From CAKZNE01 sp040222435 (lineage in GTDB: Bacteria > Bacteroidota > Bacteroidia > Flavobacteriales > Schleiferiaceae): DNA of 64,000 nt. Numbering within the stretch: position 1 is the first letter of the stretch; each line of letters begins with the position of its first letter. Below are positions 27,263-34,477 of the stretch, one piece after another. The DNA is taken from positions 3,286,001-3,350,000 of the forward strand of contig OZ243107.1 in NCBI GenBank assembly GCA_965212245.1. The letters run 5' to 3'. The position numbers and the translations under genes are program-made. The notes under the pieces were generated by a model that was not told the origin of the DNA, made no database searches, and saw nothing but the letters and a program-made list of their open reading frames with translations.

Positions 27263-28285
27263 ATGAAATACTGCTATGCTATATTCTTTGGCTTCACTTT
27301 TATCCAAAGTCTCAATGCACAATCTCCGCAATGGGAATACTTCGAAACGAATTCATCAGCAAGCTTAAGAGGTTTATATGCCGTGTCTGAAAACGTATGT
27401 TGGGCCAGTGGGTCTGAAGGTACCGTACTCCTTACAGTTGATGGTGGTAAAACCTGGGAGAACCGCTCCGTTTCGGGTATGGAAAAACTTCAATTCAGGG
27501 ATATTCACGCCTTTGGTGCAGATACAGCACTAGTTCTTTCTGCAGGTATCCCCGCAGTAATATGCAAAACCATTGATGGCGGTAAAAACTGGGCAACTGT
27601 TTATCGCAATGAAGACCAGGGCGTTTTCTTTGACGCTATGGACTTTTGGGATACCGAACGGGGAATGGTCTTTAGTGATGCTCCCTCTGATCGCTTGTTA
27701 GTAATAGAAACTACCGATGGAGGACAAAGCTGGCAGGCCTTACCGGAAAGTTCGCTTCCGGAAGTGACTCCGCAACAAGGAGGTTTTGCAGCTTCCGGCA
27801 CCTGCTTAAAAGTGCTGGGTAAAGGCAAAGTTATTATAGGATTAGGCGGGGTTGATGCTAGCGTTCTTTTGTCTCATGATTATGGAAAAACGTGGTATAA
27901 AACTAAAGCACCACTTGATCACGGAGAGCCTTCACAAGGTATTTTTTCCTTTGCTTTTCGCAATGAGATGGAAGGTTTCTGCATTGGTGGAGACTATCGG
28001 GCAGATTCGCTCACCTCCTTTAACCTGGCCCAGACCAATGACGGAGGCAGATCATGGTTTCTTAGCGGGCAAGGCGCAATTATTGGTAAATACCGCTCCT
28101 GCATAGCTTATCTTAACGAGCATACCTTATTAGCGGTAAGCCGCAATGGATGCAGCTACTCCAACAGCAGCGGTGAATCCTGGGAAAACCTGGAAGGGGC
28201 ATTCTATACCATCAATGTAGGTAAGGATGGTTCAGCCTGGGCTTCGGGACCTGAAGGAGCTGTTGCCAGGTTACATTATCCCTGA
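27263..28285 (+). CDS. YCF48-like beta-propeller protein, secreted
   Basis: 340 residues from ATG 27263, which begins a signal peptide (KYCYAIFFGFTFIQSLNAQ); the frame extends to 27191 but that part is not signal-like. Asp-box motifs recur: TVDGGKTW, TIDGGKNW, TTDGGQSW, SHDYGKTW, TNDGGRSW and SNSSGESW, one per blade. This matches YCF48/photosystem II assembly factor-like or BNR-repeat proteins, here in a non-photosynthetic organism, where the role is unknown. Single gene. Confidence 0.85.
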   Translation: MKYCYAIFFGFTFIQSLNAQSPQWEYFETNSSASLRGLYAVSENVCWASGSEGTVLLTVDGGKTWENRSVSGMEKLQFRDIHAFGADTALVLSAGIPAVICKTIDGGKNWATVYRNEDQGVFFDAMDFWDTERGMVFSDAPSDRLLVIETTDGGQSWQALPESSLPEVTPQQGGFAASGTCLKVLGKGKVIIGLGGVDASVLLSHDYGKTWYKTKAPLDHGEPSQGIFSFAFRNEMEGFCIGGDYRADSLTSFNLAQTNDGGRSWFLSGQGAIIGKYRSCIAYLNEHTLLAVSRNGCSYSNSSGESWENLEGAFYTINVGKDGSAWASGPEGAVARLHYP

Positions 28286-28303
28286 TACAAGTGATAAAGT
28301 ATC

Positions 28304-28331
28304 AAAAAAGGGGATGCTTATAAGCACCCCC
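28304..28331 (-). terminator. Intrinsic terminator for the gene at 28365
   Basis: On the minus strand GGGGTGCTT and AAGCATCCCC form a hairpin with a one-base bulge and a tiny loop, followed by TTTTTT. It lies between convergent genes. Confidence 0.65.
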
Positions 28332-28364
28332 TGGAGTTGTTTGACTTGAGTATTTTACGAAGTA

Positions 28365-28802
28365 CTAATAAAAATGAATATGCCCGGGTCCACTTCCACA
28401 ATAAGCTGTCCATAACATATTAATAGTGCTGGGACACCCGTTACAACCACCTGTGGAAACAACGGCAGAAGTTGGAGCTCCGTAACCCGGACAACTAACG
28501 CAGGATGGATAACCATCCGTATCTAATGCCTGACCCCAAACACAACCACCGCTTCCGTATGGTAAGGGTGTAACTTCTGCGTACACCCATTCCGTGCCAG
28601 CCGGAGCAGTAGCTCCCAGACTTACACCTGAGTTTACCGTAAAGTTCTGATAACTGGAATATGCGCAGCCATTACCAGGGTCACTGGCGTATAACTGAAC
28701 CAAAATATCACAACTGGTTCCATTTTCAAGTTGAAGGTAGTTTTGTGCGTAAGCACTGGATGCAAAGAGAAGCATCCCAGTCAGAAATGACAGAATTTTC
28801 AT
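28365..28802 (-). CDS. Small secreted cysteine-rich protein (family shared with 44342 and 45100)
   Basis: 145 residues: signal peptide (ILSFLTGMLLFASSAYAQ), then LENGTSCDILVQLYASDPGN and a cysteine-rich tail (VSCPGYG, GGCNGCPSTI). The same pattern, a cysteine followed by an xxVxVY strand, D and a second cysteine, opens the mature parts of the proteins at 44342 and 45100. All three are therefore likely paralogues with a small disulfide-bonded beta-sandwich. Function unknown; secreted or periplasmic. Confidence 0.7.
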   Translation of the reverse strand: MKILSFLTGMLLFASSAYAQNYLQLENGTSCDILVQLYASDPGNGCAYSSYQNFTVNSGVSLGATAPAGTEWVYAEVTPLPYGSGGCVWGQALDTDGYPSCVSCPGYGAPTSAVVSTGGCNGCPSTINMLWTAYCGSGPGHIHFY

Positions 28803-28965
28803 AATAAAGGATTTAAATTAATTGGTGTCCTAAATATATGAAAATAAGTGACATATGAATAGAATGATGAATTTATATTTCTTTTACCGTTCTGTAAAAT
28901 GAAAGAAAAATCTGTAAAAAATTGATTTCCAGAAAAATGAAGCTCTTAAATTTTATAAAAAGTAA

Positions 28966-29042
28966 TGACGCGGATCACCTGCCTGGTCAACAGGATCACC
29001 GCGTCACCCCTCCCTGACGTGTTTAGACCAGAAGGTCTAAAC
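28966..29042. repeat. Two strong hairpins in the 28803-29227 gap
   Basis: TGACGCGG (28966) pairs with CCGCGTCA (28999-29006) around an inner CCTG/CAGG pairing, and GTTTAGACC-AGAA-GGTCTAAAC (29021-29042) is a perfect 9-bp stem. No U-tract follows either. A small structured RNA or a mobile-repeat remnant is possible. Nothing coding is evident in this gap. Confidence 0.4.
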
Positions 29043-29171
29043 TCCTAAAAAAGGTACTTTGCCATATAATGGTTTCAAAAACTACTCACTTCCTCCTCTT
29101 ATAATGTTTGCCTTTGGCCTTAGTTGGAGAATGGATACGTCAAAAATGATTATGGTAATTACACAGAAAAT

Positions 29172-29195
29172 AGAGCGAAGCCTCGGCTCCGCTCT
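29172..29195 (-). terminator. Probable terminator for the HlyD-like gene
   Basis: AGAGCGGAGCC / GGCTTCGCTCT on the minus strand, with one mismatch, a two-base loop and ATTTTC after it; it lies 33 bases past the stop of the gene at 29228. Confidence 0.5.
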
Positions 29196-29227
29196 TTCGT
29201 CTTCCTCACACTATTTTTTACCAATTA

Positions 29228-30241
29228 CTACCAACCCGTTTTCTTTAACCTTACAATAACTTCTGACGAATCTTCGCCAAGCCAGCTAATCCTTTCTACA
29301 GGTAAAATTTCAAGGATTAGTGGTATCGCTTTACCTAACTTTTTCTCGAACGCCTGGGGAACTTCTTCTTCCACATCCAGAGGACTATAATTACTGATCA
29401 ACCCCTCTCCCACTGTTTCATCCGGAAAAATGATTTGCACCGTTTTACTTTCTTTCAACTTAACCAGATAATCCTGTGATAAATAGGCCTTAACATAATT
29501 TTCTTCGGCACTCATTAAAACGCCAACATTTTCACCTTCAGGTATTACCTGTCCGGCTGTAGCAGTCAATTGCTTTATTTTACCGCTGTATGGCGCCAGG
29601 TAATATATCACGCCCGGTAGGCTATCCACAGGTTTCCCTTTCTTAATTGAAGCTCTTAGTTTATTACTCCTTAATTGTTTCAACGAATTACCCAATGCTT
29701 TTAGCTGGGTTTTTCCCAAGCTGATCTTTGCTTCCAGACCCTTAATAGTTTGATCAATAGGTAAAAGGCGTTCTTTACGCCATTGCCCTAAGTGTACGAA
29801 GCGCTCGGCCTGAACCTTCTTTTTCTTTTGAAGGTTCAACATGTCCATATTTACTTTTAACCTTTCCCGGACTGTAGCAATTTTTTCTTTGAGTAACATT
29901 TCTTCACGGTTGTGCCAATTGTTTCCATTGACATCAGACCGCAGATAAAAAGACTTTTGGTCTTGGTAATGTGGCAGGTATGAGAAAAGTGTATCACCTG
30001 ACCGGACATTCTGATTATCTTTTGCCCATACCTTATTTATAAGGATACTTTCACCAAGCCTGATTTCATATTCCTTACTCAATACTTGTCCACTTATATC
30101 AAAGAAAGAAGTCCTGAATAAGGCTATCCATATACTAAAGCCAGCCATAATTATTAAGACCAACCCCAGTAGGACATATATTCTGTGATTTACAGATTTG
30201 GAACCAGGATACAGAAATGGGTACTCCTCATGTTTATACAT
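29228..30241 (-). CDS. HlyD-family membrane fusion protein, orphan
   Basis: 337 residues. One N-terminal helix (RIYVLLGLVLIIMAGFSIWI), a first lipoyl half (KVWAKDNQNVRSGDTLFSYL), a coiled-coil hairpin (about 110-200, including KVNMDMLNLQKKKKVQAERF), then the second half (APYSGKIKQLTATAGQVIPE) and a beta-barrel (NYVKAYLSQDYLVKLKESKT). Such periplasmic adaptors join an inner-membrane transporter or synthase to an outer-membrane channel. No transporter, TolC or glycosyltransferase gene is adjacent, so its partner must be elsewhere. A plausible alternative is an exopolysaccharide-synthesis adaptor of the Alg44 C-terminal type. Confidence 0.75.
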   Translation of the reverse strand: MYKHEEYPFLYPGSKSVNHRIYVLLGLVLIIMAGFSIWIALFRTSFFDISGQVLSKEYEIRLGESILINKVWAKDNQNVRSGDTLFSYLPHYQDQKSFYLRSDVNGNNWHNREEMLLKEKIATVRERLKVNMDMLNLQKKKKVQAERFVHLGQWRKERLLPIDQTIKGLEAKISLGKTQLKALGNSLKQLRSNKLRASIKKGKPVDSLPGVIYYLAPYSGKIKQLTATAGQVIPEGENVGVLMSAEENYVKAYLSQDYLVKLKESKTVQIIFPDETVGEGLISNYSPLDVEEEVPQAFEKKLGKAIPLILEILPVERISWLGEDSSEVIVRLKKTGW

Positions 30242-30298
30242 AGAACCCAGGCATCTCCATTATAAAATCGTATTTCCCTGTTTTCAAAGCTTTATGCA

Positions 30299-30481
30299 GT
30301 TAATCTCCTACAAAACTAAGATGAAGCATCAGCTTATTTTTGAAATTTCGTTCAATCCGATAAATCCAGTGGTGGATGAATATATATACTCGATGAATGG
30401 CAAGCTTAGTTTATTACTAGGCTTTTTAAGTATAATTTTTTCTACAGAATTTGCAGTTAAAAATAATTAGTTAATCTCCTA
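30299..30481. repeat. Short direct repeat in the 30242-30542 gap
   Basis: AGTTAATCTCCTA occurs at 30299-30311 and 30469-30481. GCATCTCC near 30251 and GGAGATGC near 30502 are inverted copies bracketing the same stretch. The gap otherwise holds only AT-rich sequence; a plus-strand frame across it is not convincing. Confidence 0.35.
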
Positions 30482-30542
30482 AAACAAGGAAGTCCCCTGC
30501 CAGGAGATGCTTTGGAATGAAACCGGATACGTTAACATTCAA

Positions 30543-31271
30543 TTATATGGTTTGGATTCGTTTCATAAGTCCTTCACGCTTAGCCCGGCTTACCGGAATA
30601 ACTTTATCTCTGATCAAAAGGGTAGTATCCTCAATATCTACTATATGATCCAGGTTAACTATAAAGGAACGATGCACTTTAAGAAATTTTTCAGGGTCTA
30701 ATTTCTGTTCAATATTTTTCATAGTTGTATGCGCCAGGTAACTCTTTTCATCCGTTTTAAACAACGCATAATCACCTTGGGCCTCAACAAAAAGAATATC
30801 ATTTTCTTTGATCTTCATCAGGCGTGAATCTATTTTAATATAGAGATGATTGTTACGAACGTAAGACTCCTTCATCTGCGACTGCTTTAACTCCTGTAGA
30901 GTTTGATAGGAACCCATCGCTACTTCCAGGGCGGCATGAATATCTTTTATACCATAAGGTTTTACAATGTATCCAAACGGGCCCATACTCTTTGCTTTTT
31001 GAATGGTTTCAGGATCTGCAAAGGCCGTAGTAAAAATGAAAGGCAGATCGTATTCCTTTTTAATTAGTTCGGCTACCGCTATACCATCCATCCCACCACT
31101 CAACTGTATATCAATCATAACCAGATCTATATCCGTTTTTTTCAAGAGTGTAACAGCCTCTTCTCCGCTTGGTGCCGTTCCAACCGCTTTATGCCCTAAA
31201 CAATCCAGTATATCCCCCAGACTTTCGGCTATCAACTCATCATCTTCTACAATTAATACCCTGTATTTCAT
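30543..31271 (-). CDS. LytTR-type response regulator
   Basis: 242 residues. Receiver domain at about 1-120 with acidic pair VEDDE, phospho-acceptor Asp in DLVMIDIQLSGG, conserved Thr in FIFTTAFAD and Lys in GYIVKPYG. A LytTR DNA-binding domain follows (NDILFVEAQGDYALFKT, LDPEKFLKVHRSFIVNLDHI). The ATG overlaps the stop of the PAS kinase gene by four bases, so the pair forms one two-component system with coupled translation. Target genes unknown. Confidence 0.92.
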   Translation of the reverse strand: MKYRVLIVEDDELIAESLGDILDCLGHKAVGTAPSGEEAVTLLKKTDIDLVMIDIQLSGGMDGIAVAELIKKEYDLPFIFTTAFADPETIQKAKSMGPFGYIVKPYGIKDIHAALEVAMGSYQTLQELKQSQMKESYVRNNHLYIKIDSRLMKIKENDILFVEAQGDYALFKTDEKSYLAHTTMKNIEQKLDPEKFLKVHRSFIVNLDHIVDIEDTTLLIRDKVIPVSRAKREGLMKRIQTI

Positions 31272-33229
31272 GGTGTTTGATTTAATACTTTGGAAATTAC
31301 TTGCTTATCTTTCCTGCTAACCGGCAGGTTTTTTTCTAAAGAATAGGGCTGCATAATAGTAAAGGTTGAACCCCAGCACAAGCGGCTTTCTACAGCTATC
31401 AGAGCCCCCTGCATTTCACAAAATTCTTTGACTATAGCCAGACCAAGCCCGGTTCCCTGTATATTTTCAGCATTATCTGACCTGAAAAAAGAATCAAAAA
31501 TATGCGGTAAGTCCCTCTCCGATATACCTATGCCTGAATCTATTACATCAATCTGTAACATGTCCTGTTTGAATCTCAACCATAATTCCGGGTTTTTTGA
31601 ATCCGGAGAATATTTAAAAGCATTGGAAAGCAGGTTAGAAATAATGTGTGTATAAATATTAGGGTCAATGAAAACCTTTTTGGGTTTACCTTCTAAATGA
31701 ATATCCACCGTACGTTCGTCAGGCAATTGAGTGAAGTTAGTTTGAATAATGTGTTTGAAGAGTTTGATAATATCTGTGTAGGCAGGTGTATTGGGTATCT
31801 GACCGGACTCTATACGACCGATCATCAATACGTCATTAGTTAGCACATTTAATCGCTTTATTTGAGAGTTTACACGATCAAAGTTCCGCGAAACTTTAGA
31901 TCGGCTGGTAAGTTTTTCACGCTCCAGGTGGTATGACAACAATTCGATATTGGTTTGAATTGTAGTTAAAGGGGTTCTGAATTCATGTGATGCCATTGAA
32001 ACCAACCGCGACTTCATTTCATTAAGTTCTTTTTCGCGGTTCAGGGCATTCATCATTTCTTCATTTATCTTCTTTTCATGAGTTATATCGCGAACAAAAG
32101 CCGAATAAAAAACCCGGTCACTCATATTTACCGGTACTATGCTGAACTCTGCCGGGAAAACTTTACCCTGATTATTTACACTCTGTATTTCAATCCTTTT
32201 ATTTAACATGGGTGCTTTAGGCGACTCGGTGAAGGCCTGTATACCCATTTCCATAATTCGCTTAAAAGGTTGGTGAATAATAAGGTCCGTCATTTTCTGA
32301 CCACAGGCTATTTCTTCTTTATAACCAAATATCTCACTGGCCCGGGGGTTCCATTCCTGAACCACCCCCTCTTCGTTAATGATAATTACCGCATCTAAAG
32401 CTGAATTAACCACAGCACGCAATTTGGTTTCACTTTCCTTCAGTTCTTCCAATAAATTTTTGCGCTCCATTTCTTTAGCTTTTCTCTCAGTAATGTCATT
32501 GTGGATTCCTACCGAACCTACAATTTCACCATCGGAATTACGCACCGGAGCCCCTGAAATAATCATCCATACCGGTTTACCGTTTTTACGTCTTATCTTA
32601 AGTTCGTACACTGATGATTCTCCGTTTAATCTTTCCTGGTTTACCTCACCGATACGCTGGGAGTTATACGAATCTTCAGGAAAAATAAAAAGTTCATCAG
32701 CATTTTTCCCCATCATTTCCTCCAGGCTATAACCTGTAATTTCGCAAAAAGAACGGTTGGCAAAAAGAATACGTTGCTCCAGGTCAACCTCCATCAGTCC
32801 CAGCTTAATATTCTCGATAAGGCTACGGTATTTTTCTTCACTGTTTGATGAAAACTGTTGAGCTCTTATTTTTTCAGTTACATCACAGGCTACGGCCAGA
32901 ACCTCCTTCACTTCATTTTTTTCCACAATCATCTCAACGGTTTGGCCAATCCAACTCTCTTTCCCGCTATTACTGATTATGGGAAACTCAAGATAAGTAC
33001 TTACTATACCGTTTACCATTTGCTTTTTATAAAAGCTCTCCACTCTTTCGGTAAAATCAGCACGTACAAACCTCAAAAAAGAAGTATGTAGTATATCCTT
33101 CTCTTCCACATCCAGAAATACAGCCATTCTTGGGCTTATATATTTAAAAAGACCTTTACCATCCAACTTATAAATAATATTGAAGCCAGATGGTGACAGT
33201 TTTGGTGAGATGATATTTTTATTAGCCAT
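31268..33229 (-). CDS. Multi-PAS sensor histidine kinase
   Basis: 653 residues, no transmembrane segment, so a cytoplasmic sensor. Three PAS/PAC modules (about 15-130, 135-255 and 275-390; for example SLIENIKLGLMEVDLEQRIL and SALDAVIIINEEGVVQEWNP). Then HisKA with the phospho-acceptor in MASHEFRTPLTTIQTN, and a complete HATPase_c domain: N box NLLSNAFKYSP, G1 DSGIGISERDLPHIFD and G2 GTGLGLAIVKEF. It is transcribed just before and overlapping its LytTR regulator at 30543; pairing a HisKA kinase with a LytTR regulator is unusual, since LytS-type kinases are the usual partners. Confidence 0.93.
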   Translation of the reverse strand: MANKNIISPKLSPSGFNIIYKLDGKGLFKYISPRMAVFLDVEEKDILHTSFLRFVRADFTERVESFYKKQMVNGIVSTYLEFPIISNSGKESWIGQTVEMIVEKNEVKEVLAVACDVTEKIRAQQFSSNSEEKYRSLIENIKLGLMEVDLEQRILFANRSFCEITGYSLEEMMGKNADELFIFPEDSYNSQRIGEVNQERLNGESSVYELKIRRKNGKPVWMIISGAPVRNSDGEIVGSVGIHNDITERKAKEMERKNLLEELKESETKLRAVVNSALDAVIIINEEGVVQEWNPRASEIFGYKEEIACGQKMTDLIIHQPFKRIMEMGIQAFTESPKAPMLNKRIEIQSVNNQGKVFPAEFSIVPVNMSDRVFYSAFVRDITHEKKINEEMMNALNREKELNEMKSRLVSMASHEFRTPLTTIQTNIELLSYHLEREKLTSRSKVSRNFDRVNSQIKRLNVLTNDVLMIGRIESGQIPNTPAYTDIIKLFKHIIQTNFTQLPDERTVDIHLEGKPKKVFIDPNIYTHIISNLLSNAFKYSPDSKNPELWLRFKQDMLQIDVIDSGIGISERDLPHIFDSFFRSDNAENIQGTGLGLAIVKEFCEMQGALIAVESRLCWGSTFTIMQPYSLEKNLPVSRKDKQVISKVLNQTP

Positions 33230-33333
33230 ACCTTAATACTACCCACATCAATGCCAAAATGTAATCCACTGATTAACAGAATCAATTAAAAATTACAGGG
33301 GTCTCTTTTCGGGAGTGAAGATCTTTTTAGGAA

Positions 33334-34401
33334 TCATTCCGGATGATGGAATATTAAAAGATCAGCCATACGGTCGAGCTCTTTATTGTATATCTGGGCA
33401 TTTTTTTCTCCAGCCTCTTTAAGCCTCTGTAAGTTGCCAGGAGTTCCATCGTCCATAGCCGGGTTAGCCTCATAAATGTTGGGTTCTATGCGCAGATAGT
33501 TATCTGGTGTGCTGGTAGTTTTAAAAATTTCGCGAAGCTGGTAGTCTACATTCTGAGAAACTCCAGACATCATGACTCCGATAAGGGGTTTGATCCAACT
33601 GATAATGCCCCAATTCTTTATTTCCTTGTAACTATATTTCTGAGCACTGCTGGCTGTACCCAGTGAGAAAATTACCATATCATCAGCCGATGGTCTTTTT
33701 TTCTTTACATTTTCAGCGGAATCATTTACATCAGGTCGCAATTGATCATAGGTCATCGTCCTGGCCTCTGCGTAAGCACACAATGAGGGATTATTTACAT
33801 AAACTCCTCCATCAATCAAAGTATAAGTGTTATTTTGAAGTGATTTCACATCCGCACTCTCAAAATAGGTAGGGGCTGCAGATGTTCCCCTCGCTACGTC
33901 TTTTATCAGGTAATCATAATCCAGACTTGTTTTAGCACGATGTTGTTTGAAGAAAAAAGGCTGAGCATCAGCAATGTAATAGGAGCTTATTGCACTGGGC
34001 TTTAAGAGTGAAGACAACCTCTCTTCCCCTAAATATTGCTCTAAAGCTTTTTCAAGATTGGTGGTGGGGAATTTATAACTTAAAAGTCCCCATAAAGACC
34101 GAAGGTTATGCCAAAAGGTACGCTTGAAGATCATACTACCATTTTTAAGATACAGGTTTACGGCATCCTGTGCCTGGTACTTAGCTTTATTGCTACCTGA
34201 TGCTTCAGGGTAAAATAAAGCACACCCCAGTATCCCACCAGTACTGGTGCCGGCTACAAAGTCAAAATAATCAGGGATACGGGCGTTGGGATTTCCACTT
34301 TTTTCCTGTAATTTCTTTTCAAGAGCTACGAGTATCATCCCAGGGATGATACCGCGGATACCTCCCCCATCAATGGAGAGAATACGGATTTTCTTATTCA
34401 T
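33334..34401 (-). CDS. Patatin-like phospholipase
   Basis: 356 residues from ATG 34401 (MNKKIRILSIDGGGIRGIIP); the longer frame to 34455 adds a non-conserved extension. Catalytic features: oxyanion loop DGGGIRG, nucleophile in GTSTGG and catalytic Asp in DGGVYVNNP. These enzymes hydrolyse acyl esters of lipids. The CBASS effector CapV has the same fold, but no cyclase, ubiquitin-like or sensor gene is next to it, so a defence role is not supported. It follows the propeller kinase gene on the same strand with a gap of about 76 bases. Confidence 0.88.
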   Translation of the reverse strand: MNKKIRILSIDGGGIRGIIPGMILVALEKKLQEKSGNPNARIPDYFDFVAGTSTGGILGCALFYPEASGSNKAKYQAQDAVNLYLKNGSMIFKRTFWHNLRSLWGLLSYKFPTTNLEKALEQYLGEERLSSLLKPSAISSYYIADAQPFFFKQHRAKTSLDYDYLIKDVARGTSAAPTYFESADVKSLQNNTYTLIDGGVYVNNPSLCAYAEARTMTYDQLRPDVNDSAENVKKKRPSADDMVIFSLGTASSAQKYSYKEIKNWGIISWIKPLIGVMMSGVSQNVDYQLREIFKTTSTPDNYLRIEPNIYEANPAMDDGTPGNLQRLKEAGEKNAQIYNKELDRMADLLIFHHPE

Positions 34402-34477
34402 GGTTTTGGATTGGGTTGGTTTCAACCAAAGATAGAAATCCTTTACCAATACCATTGGTTATTTTCTTTTTCTCCTT

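Noticed and set aside
29059..29390. Two plus-strand frames opposite the HlyD-like gene
   Set aside because: They are antisense to a clear gene and contain no recognisable domain.
30198..30470. 90-codon plus-strand frame over the HlyD 5' end and gap
   Set aside because: Overlaps a real gene and shows no coding bias or recognisable motif.
33334..34401. Patatin as a CBASS (CapV) effector
   Set aside because: No cyclase, E1/E2-like or HORMA/TRIP13 gene is adjacent; the neighbours are a two-component system.
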